64,000 nucleotides of DNA from Pieris napi (taxonomy: Eukaryota; Arthropoda; Insecta; Lepidoptera; Pieridae): the NCBI RefSeq assembly GCF_905475465.1, contig NC_062256.1, positions 9,123,662 through 9,187,661 of the forward strand, read 5' to 3'. Under the pieces are notes generated by a model. That model did not search any database, was not told where the DNA came from, and saw only the letters and a list, made by a program, of their open reading frames with translations. Made by a program: the position numbers and the translations under genes. Shown in pieces: positions 45,219-55,594 of this stretch (position 1 is its first letter; every line of letters begins with the position of its first letter).

Positions 45219-46934
45219 GTCTAGTCGACAAGTTGAAAATGGAACAAAATAGAGATACTACTATCATATAATCGTTTTTTTATTAATACAAGATATTTAT
45301 TGATTTGCAAAAAAAAATTCCCGCCATTTGTTGATAAATTTTTTTTAAACAAATTGATTAAATCAATATTTAAAAAAAAAAATTTAACACAACTTTATTA
45401 CATTAAAAATTTTATGATTTAAAAAAAAAATTTTTTCCTTAATAACAATTTTTAATTGTTTATAATCGTTTTATTTAATTTTCTATTGTTTAAATAATTA
45501 GTTAAGAAATTTTTTTTTTCCTAAAAATCATAATTGACAGTCTTCTATAAAGTAACAGAAAAAATTTTTTTTTTAATCAACAATTCTATTGTTTATTAAC
45601 TTACCAATTTGTTATAAACAAATATTCAACTTTTGTTTATTTTTTTTCTAAAACTTCTAAAATTAACAAAAACAACCATATTATATAACAAAGTATAGAA
45701 AAAATTTTTTTGTAAATTTTTTGATTATCATGAATATTACTTTTATTTAAAATTAAAAAAAAAATTTTCTATACTTTGTTATATATGGTTGTTCTTGTTA
45801 ATTTTAGAAGTTTTAGAAAAAAAATAAACAAAAGTTGAATATTTGTTTATAACAAATTGGTAAGTTAATAAACAATAGAATTGTTGATTAAAAAAACATT
45901 TTTTTCTGTTACTTTATAGAAGACTGTCAATTATGATTTTTAGGAAAAAAAAAATTTCTTAACTAATTATTTAAACAATAGAAAATTAAAAAAAACGATT
46001 ATAAACAATTAAAAATTGTTATTAAGGAAAAAATTTTTTTTAAAAATCATAAAATTTTTAATGTAATAAAGTTGTGTTAAATTTTTTTTTTAAAATATTG
46101 ATTTAATCAATTTGTTTAAAAAAAATTTATCAACAAATGGCGGGAATTTTTTTTTGCAAATCAATAAATATCTTGTATTAATAAAAAAACGATTATATGA
46201 TGATTTAGAAAAAAAAATTTTTTTTTTAACATCATTACATGGATTTTTAAGTTTTTGTTTAAGTAAAAAAATTGTTATAAACAAAGTATAAATATGTTTT
46301 TAACTTTTATGGCACGATCTTGTTAAGTATGTATGTAAGAAAGGCTCTACGAAGCGAAATATTTTTACGACCATTATTTAAACATTTTTTTTCACTTACA
46401 ATTAAGACGGTCGTTCGAGAAAATTTCGTTAGTTAACAATTATTTAACTTGTTGAAAAATTAACTTTAAGTAAAATTTTCAACGGGAATAAATTAATTAT
46501 AGTGTTCAGAACACACCATAATTTTTTCAAATTTAAAAAAAAAAATTCAATACCTTAAATAAATTAATTAATGTGCCGTAGTCGCTTTTGACTCCTAAAA
46601 ATGTCAACCGCAGACCTATTTTCAGCGTTAAATTAACATTATAAATAATGGAGATAGAGTTCTGGGAGTCCAAAGTTTTTTATTAGAAATTTCCTCCTCT
46701 TTCAGAATCTTTATTTGAAATTTCTTAAATATTAATAGTTTATTAAATATTGGCAAAAAACTAAATGCCATTATTTTTTCATCTTTAATGGTCTATAACT
46801 TTTGCAATTTTTTATGTGCTAATACACGCTTTTAGCACATTTTTCTAGACGTCATTCCGGATCCAATGAGCTATCGCACATAATTTTAAGAGTAGTATCT
46901 CTATTTTGTTCCATTTTCAACTTGTCGACTAGAC
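45219..46934. mobile_element. 1.7-kb inverted-repeat transposon carrying a 0.94-kb palindrome
   Basis: Terminal inverted repeats of 44 bases start GTCTAGTCGACAAGTTGAAA (45219-45262) and are inverted at 46891-46934, with TA on both sides. A very AT-rich palindrome fills 45263-46201, with two arms of about 450 bases around a spacer near 45732. From 46202 to 46890 the sequence is unique and has no coding frame. It is inserted in a SINE-A. The superfamily is unknown. It is non-autonomous. Confidence 0.85.
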
Positions 46935-47045
46935 TAGTGTGTGTCAGGACTACCTACTTGCCTATTAGATTGACAAATGATCATGAATCAGACACAGATA
47001 TCTGAGGCCCAGACCTAAAAAGGCATCACTGATTTTTTTATTTTT
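46935..47045 (+). mobile_element. SINE-A, 3' half
   Basis: GTGTGTGTCAGGACTACCTA, TAGATTGACAAATGATCATG and TCTGAGGCCCAGACCTAAAA continue the SINE interrupted at 45218. Confidence 0.8.
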
Positions 47046-47370
47046 ATTATTATTAGAGTTAAAACAAGTAACTATCTGTATATTACTGAGATAAGACAGT
47101 GATAAAACTGAAGAGAGATTTCAGAAGTATTTGATCTATTTGTATCGGAGTTATTTACGCTTTAATACGGGTCAGCTGGTTTTGTTGATTTAGGATACTT
47201 CTTACCTATAAAAATGTTTGGATTATTTGATATACCTAATTCGATTGTAGGCATTGGATATTTACTTCTAATGTGCCAGAGTGCCAGATCCACTCAATAG
47301 ATGATCTTTTAAGTAACGAAAACTTTTTTTGACGTTAATTAATTTCGGTGGCGGTTGTTGAGAGACGTTC

Positions 47371-48194
47371 AAATAAATGAAACACTTTGTTTGAAGCTAG
47401 GTGTAAACTGGCTTTAAGTGTTTAAAGCATGAGCTTATAAGTAACATACAATTAGTGGTAGTGGGGTTGCGACGTTAACAAAAAAAAAGGGTGCGTGTAC
47501 TTATGTATGCGCGTAAGAAGCTTTACTTCTTTGGCATTATTAAAAATAGTTTTTGATTGCATGCAAATAATTAATTGCAATTAAATAATCAAAGACTGGA
47601 AAAGGAGTCATTATAGTCAATAAAGTTCAGTTTACATTTGAAAAATTAAATAAATAAATATTTATTATTATTCTCTTACATTAAGTGTAACATAAATTCT
47701 ATTATTATTCGAATGTTGTTTTTAAATTATGTCCAATGCCGTAGCATCTTCCGTGGGCAACTTCATTCTGTTAATTTTGTATCACGGTGCGCGCGCATCG
47801 TAAAATTTCACGCTCCTCAATTTTTCATAACGCGCCTAAAGAAGTATAACTTCAAAAACTTGGCTTATTTAAGGGTTCTTAAATTTAAGTGACACTTCTG
47901 TTACCTATAAAAAATATAAGTGTAGTCGACCTATTGCACATCATCGGAAACAAGAGTGGTTTATTATAATTTTGTAGTGTATGAAACACTAAAGAGCACA
48001 TTTATTACTAAACTAACAGTTTTTTGCTACAGGTGTAAGTAGATTAATTACATTTTCAATTATTAATTAACAACTAAGTCTATATCTAACTTAACTAATG
48101 GTAGGTTATATAACTGGTTTTTTAATAGTAAGTTAGTTTTGTTTTTAATTAAAGCTAGTTGACACTCTGCTTCAAACAAAGTGTTTTATTTATT
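47371..48194. mobile_element. inverted-repeat element hosting a Helentron-like insertion
   Basis: AAACACTTTGTTTGAAGCTA (47379 on) and its near complement at 48150-48194 form ends of about 46 bases. The interior contains 47489-47858. No transposase is visible. Confidence 0.6.
47489..47858 (-). mobile_element. Helentron-like element, copy 7 (young)
   Basis: Roughly 95 percent identical by eye to 16361-16727. The stem-loop-side repeat has changed to GAAGCTTTACTTC, while the other side is still GAAGTATAACTTC. Confidence 0.82.
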
Positions 48195-48280
48195 AGGGGA
48201 CCTAGGGATATGCATATAGTTCATTTATAAAATTAGAAGAAATTTATCAATTTTATTTACATATCATTAATTAAAGAATC

Positions 48281-48556
48281 TTTTTGAAGTGAAAACTTCT
48301 TCCTACACTTAATTAAAAGTTTACTTAATTTAAGGTTTATACATTGTGTAATGCGAACTTTCATTATTTTAGTTTTTATCAAATTAAAGATTGATATTAA
48401 ACTTATAAACTAAAATTTAACATTAAAATATAATATTTGTTAAAGAAACGTTTAGTCCTACATTTAGTTAGTGAAAAAAGTCTAATTTACATATTATTAA
48501 TTATAAAAACTTTGTGTTTGAAGGTTTCACTTCTACTACGTGTGAATTGCCCACAT
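48281..48556 (+). mobile_element. Helentron-like element, copy 8, degraded
   Basis: 5' TTTTTGAAGTGAAAACTTCT; 3' TTGAAGGTTTCACTTCTACT and a broken stem-loop (ACGTGTGAATTGCCCAC). Confidence 0.55.
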
Positions 48557-48709
48557 GAGTTTTTATATAAATATTACTATGGAGGACTTACATGTATGTT
48601 ATTTAGTAGTATACAATAATAAATACTAAACTACGGAGACATATTTTCTTGGAGTATAAAAATTATGCTCCTTTGTCAATTTTGTTATTTTTGTTATTTT
48701 TATGATTGG

Positions 48710-48957
48710 ACAATTCACATCTATTGACCTAGTTCCATGCTAAGCTGGTGAAGCTTGTGTTATGGGTACTAGGCAACGGATATACATACATATTATACAT
48801 AGATAGACCTAACACATATAAATACATATTTAAACACCCAAGACCTAAGCACAACACCAAATGCTCATCACATCGATGTTTGTCTCAGCCGGGGATTGAA
48901 TCCGGGACCCATGGATTCGCAGTCAGAGGAACCACTAGACCAATGAGTCGTCATCGT
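48710..48957 (-). mobile_element. SINE-C, second copy
   Basis: Matches 25560-25803 across its length (AGGCAACGGATATACATACA, ACACCAAATGCTCATCACAT, CAGCCGGGGATTGAATCC). The tRNA-like head is on the minus strand. Confidence 0.85.
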
Positions 48958-49264
48958 ATTATTATCACTTATTCCCATACTCTCAGATACCCGCGGGGTG
49001 TGTAAAGTATAAAAAGCATAGTATCAGTGCAATCATCTAATGAATGCTTCCGGGCAGATAAGCATCGATTAAATGGTCTCTTTATTGCTAAAGGAAAGGC
49101 GCGCCCTTTATGAGCGCATTGAGATATCACTCAGATAAACCTATAACATTTGTCCATATAACTGATTGATTTGTAATTAATTGGATTTTGAATTAAACAT
49201 TTTAATGTCAATTAAACTCATATTTGGGTAGCATAAGCCATCCAAGCAAATGTCCGAGGTCTGT

Positions 49265-49378
49265 AAAAAAAAATCAGTGCAACTACAACCTTTTTAGCTC
49301 TGTATCTGTTTTGATCATTTGTCAATCTAATAGGCAAGTAGGTGATCAGCCTCCTGTGCCTGACACACGCCGTAATAA
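49265..49378 (-). mobile_element. SINE-A, 3' half
   Basis: The minus strand reads GTGTGTCAGGCACAGGAGGC, TGATCACCTACTTGCC and TTGACAAATGATCAAAACAG, ending in AGGTTGTAGTTGCACTGA. The head is lost. Confidence 0.78.
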
Positions 49379-49396
49379 TACAGTGCTAACGGACAT

Positions 49397-49643
49397 CAGC
49401 CCTGCGATTCTGTAACTCATTTCACGAACTCACACAGCGGTTTTCGCATCGGCGGTCTCTCTCAAATCAGTCGTGAAGCAGTCATTTTATGATTTGGCAT
49501 TCTGATAAACAATAAAGTACAAGCTCCCACCTTTTCAGAATGCCAAATCATAAAATGACTGCTTCACGACTGATTTGAAAGCGACCGCCGATGCGAAAAC
49601 CGCTGTGTGAGTTCGTGAAGTGAGTTACAGAATCGCAGGGCAG
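49397..49643. mobile_element. foldback MITE, CAGCCCTGCG family, copy 2
   Basis: CAGCCCTGCGATTCTGTAAC at 49397 and its complement ending at 49643. The arms of about 115 bases pair almost perfectly (CAGTCATTTTATGATTTGGC in the arm). It lies between two SINE-A copies. Confidence 0.9.
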
Positions 49644-49647
49644 ACCA

Positions 49648-50045
49648 GTGTTTGCCAAGTGGCTACAGCGATCCCCGGCTGTGCACCAATGAACTTTCTG
49701 TCTATGTGCGTATTTAACATTCGTTCAAATAGTGAAGGAAAACGTCGTGAGGACCGGCTTGCCTTAGACCCAAAAAGTCGATGGTGTGTGTCAGGCACAG
49801 GAAGCTGATCACCTGCTTGCCTATTAGATTGAACAAATGATTAAAACAGATCCAGAAATCTAGCCCAGCCCTGCGATTCTGTAACTCACTTTTCAAACTC
49901 ACACAGCGGTTTTCGCATCGGCGGTCGCTCTGAAATCAGTCGTGAAGCAGAGCGACCGCCGATGCGAAAACCGCTGTGTGAGTTCGAAAAGTGAGTTACA
50001 GAATCGCAGGGCTGAGCTAAAAAAAGGTTGTAGCGCCACTGATTT
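49648..50045 (+). mobile_element. SINE-A with a MITE inside
   Basis: CAGTGTTTGCCAAGTGGCTA, CGATCCCCGGCTGTGCACCA and ATTCGTTCAAATAGTGAAGG, then the MITE at 49866-50014. It resumes CTAAAAAAAGGTTGTAGCGC. Part of the head is deleted. Confidence 0.83.
49866..50014. mobile_element. foldback MITE, CAGCCCTGCG family, copy 3 (short)
   Basis: Same ends as copy 2. The arms of about 70 bases meet at GTCGTGAAGCAGAGCGACCG with almost no loop, so the centre is deleted. It is inserted in SINE-A near AGAAATCT. Confidence 0.9.
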
Positions 50046-50442
50046 TGTAACAATTAATGTCTATTGAATATCACTGTGTTAATAAGACAATACTAAATTA
50101 CATCCGTTAGACGGAGCAAGATTTCAAGATAGGTAGGTTCTACAATTTATCGCTTGCATATCCTTTCACCGGGTAGATAATGACCGCAGTAAAACGTTTA
50201 AGCACGGAATAACTGCTGGCGGAGCCGTTACAATATTATGAATGGTTCACCCCGCGGCACGCCTTTGTAGCTTCTTCGATGACGTGTTTCGAAGTAAAAA
50301 GGTTTTCAGGGAGGCTTACAATTTAAAATTAGAACTTATTTCTTGTTTATGGTTTGCTGTTTATTCCCGCCTGGTTTTTATCTATGGTAAAATAACACCG
50401 CAGACGTTTATTTTATAATTTTTATTAGGTCTATTATTAGCA

Positions 50443-50575
50443 GTGTTTGCCTAGTGGCTTCAGCGTGCGACTCTTAATTTATCCCTGAGGTCGTAGGTTC
50501 GGTCCCCTTCTATGCTCCAATGGACTTTCTTTCTATGTCCACATTTAACATTCGCTTGAATGGTCGACGGCGTCA
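50443..50575 (+). mobile_element. SINE-A, truncated against a mariner fossil
   Basis: CAGTGTTTGCCTAGTGGCTT, GCGACTCTTAATTTATCCCT, B box GTCGTAGGTTCGGTCCCC and CATTCGCTTGAATGGTCGAC. The body is internally deleted. Confidence 0.8.
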
Positions 50576-51031
50576 CCAAACCATCACTGACGCTGGGTGA
50601 TGACTGCTTTCACCGACCTCTTGAGCAGCTTCTTTAGCTTACACTTTATCATTTTGCTTATTGTAGTGTTCTTCAATCGTGAATTTTTTTCATCTATAGA
50701 GGATATTTCTTCTTTTATTTTGATCGATCCACTCTCTTAAATTGTAAAGATTGATTTAGGGCATGTCCTGTATGTTTTATCTGTTGATAGTACGTTATAC
50801 GAACATACGGCTGATACCAAACTTTTGAAGTGTGGAATAAGACCGACGCGACGGCTCCATACCCACTTTGTGCAAGGCGATCACTACAATCCTATTTTCT
50901 TTAACACCCCATTCCATATTGAATTTGATAATATGTAATATAGAAATGGCGCAAAATCGAAAGAAGTTTTTAAATAAAATACGTGTTCCAAATTCCAAAT
51001 AATTAAAAAGTTGAAAAATATGCATTTTCAT
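50575..51031 (-). pseudogene. mariner transposase fossil (helix-turn-helix end plus a catalytic-domain scrap)
   Basis: On the minus strand one frame reads GVKENRIVVIALHKVGMEPS and TLQKFGISRMFV, then a stop and RTIN. This resembles the N-terminal helix-turn-helix of mariner transposases. Further on (about 50690-50580) come EEHYNKQNDKV and SSHHPASVMVWW, from the catalytic domain of the same family. The DNA between is lost and several stops occur, so it is inactive. Confidence 0.72.
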
Positions 51032-51234
51032 TTGTAACAGAACTTATGGCCAGACTAGTTATACTATATTATTTAAAGAAATATAAAAGTCACCGTAGTA
51101 ATTAAAGAAGTCTCTTTTCATCACGGTGTAAACCAAATTTGACAGAAAGAGACGAAGAAGTAGGTACTTTAGTTAAAGGGTGTAATGAAACTGATTAAGT
51201 TTTTATGAATACTATTTATGGTGACAAAGTTATG

Positions 51235-51370
51235 TGTATATTTATTTATTTATTAACACTTCGTTGTATACAGAAATATAATACAGTTGACATAATTAAA
51301 TGAAAAGGAGGACAACTGGCGGCCTTATCGCTTTCGAGCGATCTCTGCCAGGCTACTGTGAGGTAATAAA
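51235..51370 (-). mobile_element. LINE 3' UTR fragment
   Basis: On the minus strand AGCCTGGCAGAGATCGCTCG, AAAGCGATAAGGCCGCCAG, TTGTCCTCC and a T/A tail. Same motif as 3880-3990. Confidence 0.65.
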
Positions 51371-51508
51371 ATTCGATAGGGCAAGCGTAAGAAGTGCAAA
51401 AATACATAAGAATATAGACAAAACGAATGGAACAAAACAAAGAAATTAAAACGTATGTAAAAAGTGAACAGGAATGAAGTGAAGTGTATATTAAAAATAT
51501 ATATATCT

Positions 51509-51884
51509 TCTTAATATATATAAATTACGTGTCACGTTGTTTGTCCGCTATGGACTCCTAAACTACCCAACCGATATCAATGAAATTTGCACACCGTGTA
51601 TAGTTTGATCTAACTTAAAAGATAGGATAGCTTACATCTCAATTTATACTCGCAATATTATTTTATTGCAAAATATTTGTTTATTATTGATAGTCACAAT
51701 TCTAACAGATGGCGCTGTGTTGAAAGTACCAACGTTTCACATAAGTTACAATTTAATGGCATAACCACCAAAAAATCATGGTGGTTCCCATGACTGGTGT
51801 TCTCCTACCGTTTCCCTTGAATAGTTTGCTACTATGTAATATAACAAAAACCTTAGCCACAGCAACGCTTGGCCGGTCTGCTAG
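51509..51884 (+). mobile_element. Helitron, complete non-autonomous, 376 bp
   Basis: 5' TCTTAATATATATAAATTAC and 3' AACGCTTGGCCGGTCTGCTAG with host T next. It contains GATGGCGCTGTGTTGAAAGT. Relatives are at 2087, 39229 and 52524. Confidence 0.88.
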
Positions 51885-51971
51885 TTTATATATATAGACA
51901 GACAGCTTAGCTTTTACCCTTCTACTTATTGGTAAGTGACTTCTGAAGCGAATACGTCCGCTAAACATTAT

Positions 51972-52090
51972 TTTTTACAACAGGAGGCAAACGGGTAACA
52001 GTTCACCAGTCAATTGAAGGCTCGCAAGCCTTCTGGCAATGTGTGTCCATGGGCGGCGGTTTCACTTAACATCAGGTCAACCTCCAAACT
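51972..52090 (+). mobile_element. rearranged LINE 3' tail
   Basis: The left part (ACAGGAGGCAAACGGG) is the tail in minus orientation. The right part (GTCCATGGGCGGCGGTTTCA, CTTAACATCAGGT) is in plus orientation. Two tails seem to be joined. Confidence 0.55.
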
Positions 52091-52094
52091 ACAT

Positions 52095-52520
52095 TTTTGA
52101 CTTAAAGGAATCAGACTTGACATGTTTCTGAATTTTAAATTAACTCTAAGTAAAGTTTAGAAAACTTGTTAAATATGTTAACAAACCTTTAATTTAACAT
52201 ATATTTTATTTGCAAAATCTCTTTAATATTTCAAAACGTATCCTACAAAGAAATTGTGCGCATATGTGTTCTAAGGGCGGGGCGCAGTGACTGCGAAAAC
52301 GGAAGGAAATTCTTGCTAATTACTCGTGGCGCGCTGCCTCGAGCAAAGGCAACGCATTCGACGTATAAAAGCTTTTAAAGGGAACTAAATATATATGTAT
52401 CTTAAATGAGAGCATTATTATACTCGCTTAAAGTAATGAGCATTTTCAAAACCTCAAACTATTTAGACTCGTACATATAGGACACAGCATTGCATCTTGG
52501 CATATTATTAAAAATATATA
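52095..52520. other. single-copy DNA with a GC-rich patch
   Basis: 52260-52365 (AAGGGCGGGGCGCAGTGACT) stands out by composition. No gene or repeat is assigned. Confidence 0.35.
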
Positions 52521-52523
52521 TTA

Positions 52524-52891
52524 CTAGTAGACTCGGCCAAGCGTTGCTGATCTATGATTTTTGTTATATTACATAGTAGTAAACTATTCAAGAGGATCGG
52601 CACGAGAACACCAATCCACCATGCTTTTTTGGTGGTTATGCCATTAAATTGTAGCTTATGTGAGACGTTGGTACTTTCAACACAGCGACATCTGTTAGAA
52701 TTGTGACTATCAAATAATAAACAAATATTTTGCAATAAAATAATATTGCGGGTATAAATTGAGATGTAAGCTATCCTATCTTTTAAGTTGGATCAAACTA
52801 CACAGGGGTATGCCAATTTTATTGATATCGGTTCGGTAGTTTAGGAGTCCATAGCGGACAAACAACGTGACACGTAATTTATATATTAAGA
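52524..52891 (-). mobile_element. Helitron, complete non-autonomous
   Basis: The minus strand begins TCTTAATATATAAATTACGT at 52891 and ends with GCAACGCTTGGCCGAGTCTA then CTAG at 52524. It is of the same family as 51509-51884, in the opposite orientation about 640 bases away. Confidence 0.87.
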
Positions 52892-52941
52892 TATACCGAG
52901 ATATTTATTATATATAGACGACGGCTGGAACAATTCAAGTA

Positions 52942-53430
52942 TTTTTGAAGTGAAACTTCATTAGGTGCATTAGGGTAAATTTTTTACGGATGAAACGCCA
53001 CGAAGATATGCAGCGTTTTTGTCGAAGAAAAGGGAGAGAGCGATTAAGACCGATTGATAGAGAGTGAGAAGGGTGAATTACCTTATATAAATTATTTTTT
53101 TTAAATTAAAATTTCGTAAAGAGAATTGATGAAATATTAGTATTTTTTATTTTATGCAAAATAATTTTTTGAAATCTCAAATCACGAATTGTAAATTAAA
53201 ATGCCACGTGTTTTTATTATCGAAGAAGTAAATTAAATTTATAATTTGTAGGTATTAATTTTCGACTCTTCTAATATTATAATGACAATTAAATTAATTT
53301 AATTCATATCATATACTTTTTTTTCTCGTAATTCTAAAGTTTTAGTTTTTTATAAATATGAACAAGAAGTAAAACTTAGTTTGCCAAAGAAGTTTCACTT
53401 CTGACAAGTGTACTTTGTACACACGCACTT
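52942..53430 (+). mobile_element. Helentron-like element, copy 6
   Basis: 5' TTTTTGAAGTGAAACTTCAT; 3' AAAGAAGTTTCACTTCTGAC then the stem-loop AAGTGTACTTTGTACACACG. The interior matches copy 5. Confidence 0.8.
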
Positions 53431-53434
53431 TTTT

Positions 53435-53975
53435 ATTACTTATTCCTTGAACTCTGAGAAAGGATGTCATGGAGAGAAATTGACAGATTTAGTACTTAGC
53501 ATATTATTCCAGAAAAGTGAACTATGCGGTAGCATATCAAAATGTTCCTTATGTTGGTATATAGTGTAAATATTTTTAACCTAATTTATTTAATTATTAT
53601 GCCTTAGGGATTCAAATATAATACAAATACATAATTTTTATTAAAAACCTTCTGGACAATTGATAATTCTCTCCTAATATGCAAACAAACTCATACACCA
53701 TTATATTAAATGGCGGACATCTCGAAATAAAACACTAATTCCATCACGAAAAGTGTACTCTTTGTGAGTGAAATTGATCTAATCTAAAAAGGGCGCCCTC
53801 CGTGTTCATATTCAAATCGTCATCGTTCTTTAAATTCCTCATAATCCGTCCAATTCGGGATCGAGCGCACGGGTCGGAGTAATCAAGATGGCTTCAAGTG
53901 GATTTTATTTTTCATTGTATTTCCAACGAGCTGATGCCGACGGTTTCGTCTGCGAAAAATTAGTAGATTAAATTT
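53435..53975. other. no supported gene
   Basis: 53790-53960 is complex, apparently single-copy DNA (CCAATTCGGGATCGAGCGCA). No exon is recognised. Confidence 0.35.
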
Positions 53976-54390
53976 ATTTTATTTATTTATTTATAAAAAT
54001 ACTCCTGCTCTAACAGGCGACCCTAAATTGACAAGAGCGCACAATAAGTGAATAAAATTTACAGACGAAACAAAAAAAAACTTACATGCGAAATTAATTA
54101 GGATAAACAAAATTACATAATAAAAAAATTCAAGAAATTAACTACTATAGGTACTAACAAATAATAGAACTTTTTTCAGTCAACGGACAATGAAAAAGGT
54201 CCGTTAACCAATGTAATTTGCTAACTAAATTAATACACCGAATCATATGTGCCCTTTTCAGAAGGTTAGTGCTAGCTGTGGGCACATGAAGTAGCGGCGG
54301 ACGATGTCGCTTTCTGACGTACCCATCAGGTACATTGAAGCTAAGGTACTGAAGTACTGCCGAATTACTATCTAATTCTAGCATCTAAAA
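53975..54390 (-). mobile_element. LINE ORF2 C-terminus and 3' UTR
   Basis: On the minus strand the frame reads NSAVLQYLSFNVPDGYVRKR, HRPPLLHVPTASTNLLKRA and HWLTDLFHCPLTE, the FNVPxxxxRxR...P..RTNL...P end of CR1-like LINEs. It ends in (ATTT)n at 53975-53995. Confidence 0.8.
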
Positions 54391-54509
54391 CAATTTTACA
54401 CCTACACTCTTGTTTTTTGGGGCGCCACATCAAAGCAAAGTAATCGTGAATTGGCAACACTTGGCAGTGTTGTTGGAGGGAAGCAGTCAAACGTCAGATT
54501 TGAAATTGT

Positions 54510-54775
54510 AATAGAGCAGTGCAGGCCTGGTGGCTTCAACGTGCTTTTCATTCCTGGGACCACAGATCCCAGCTGTAAACCAATGTACTTTCTGTCTTTA
54601 TACGCATTTAACACTTGTATGGTATGGGAAAACATCGTGAGGAAACCGACATGCCTTAGACCCAAAAGTCGACGGCGTGTGTCAGGCACCAACGGCCTAT
54701 CACCTAGCCTATTAGAAGTGATCACAGATACAGAAATCTGAGGCCCAGACCTAAAATGTTGTTGCGCTATAATAA
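54510..54775 (+). mobile_element. SINE-A, diverged
   Basis: CAGGCCTGGTGGCTTCAACG, AACATCGTGAGGAAACCGAC, GGCGTGTGTCAGGCACCAAC and ATCTGAGGCCCAGACCTAAA. The B box is mutated. Confidence 0.8.
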
Positions 54776-54789
54776 CACTTATTGCATTA

Positions 54790-55230
54790 AATAGGTAAAT
54801 ATAAGGTGATAGCAATGAGTATACATAAGCTTTCTCCCAAGTGTGTATTATATCTCAATCTAAAACCAAATTCTTACACCGACAATTTTCTTATCTATCT
54901 AGTCAGCTATGCAACAAACTTAATAGGATCCTTAATATTTACCCTAAGTTATTATTCGAAATTAAAACATTAATTACCAAGTGGCTTTGTTCACAAAACT
55001 ACGAAGCAACTAAATAGCTAGTACAAGTATAATTTAACCATTTTTAATTTCCACAATGCACTTACACTATTTCACACTACCACCCTCCACCTCCCATCCC
55101 TTCCCTAAGATTATTCTGGTGTGTACAAATGTCCCAACCATGTACCCCTATCTATATACTATATATATATATCTCGTTTAGTAATAAGTTTTGGTTTCAA
55201 TTATTGTTAAGTTACAATTTCATTAAACCG
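54790..55230. other. no supported gene
   Basis: AT-rich, with a C-rich run (55080-55108) and a (TA)n tract at 55160-55171. Confidence 0.4.
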
Positions 55231-55590
55231 TTGGAAGAGCGGAGTACCCTGATGTACAGGTCTTCCTAAACTTAGTTCAGGGGCTCCAATATCTTCTAAA
55301 AATGTAACTTGTTATTGAATAAAAAAAATTGATTGTTGAATTTTGAATTTCCCACTTCACTGTACGAGTAAGTTGGTTGGTATTACCTTTGGTATTACCG
55401 TTGGTGGTACCTATTTTAAAAGGGTAAGTGTGGAGTTTCTTGCCCATTCTTCTCCACACGAAACTACCTTTTGGAATGGGCAACTAGAATCTTCTTTATA
55501 TTTTTTTTTGACGTTCAAAAGTGCCATTTTTGATGGTCTAATTGAAATAAATGATTTGACTTTGACTTTGACTTTGGTAAATCATTAAAT
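55230..55590 (+). mobile_element. LINE 3' end with (TTTGAC)n tail
   Basis: AGTGTGGAGTTTCTTGCCCA, TTCTTCTCCACACGAAACTA, TTTTGACGTTCAAAAGTGCC, then ATTTGACTTTGACTTTGACT. This is an RTE-like end and a distant relative of the 44155 and 60251 copies. 55230-55330 may be part of the same or an older insertion. Confidence 0.72.
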
Positions 55591-55594
55591 TAAT

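Noticed and set aside
45300..46180. Large AT-rich palindrome as a replication origin or viral terminus
   Set aside because: It lies within transposon termini and interrupts a SINE, so a mobile element explains it better.
54402..54815. 137-codon minus-strand frame
   Set aside because: Most of it is the antisense of SINE-A (54510-54775).
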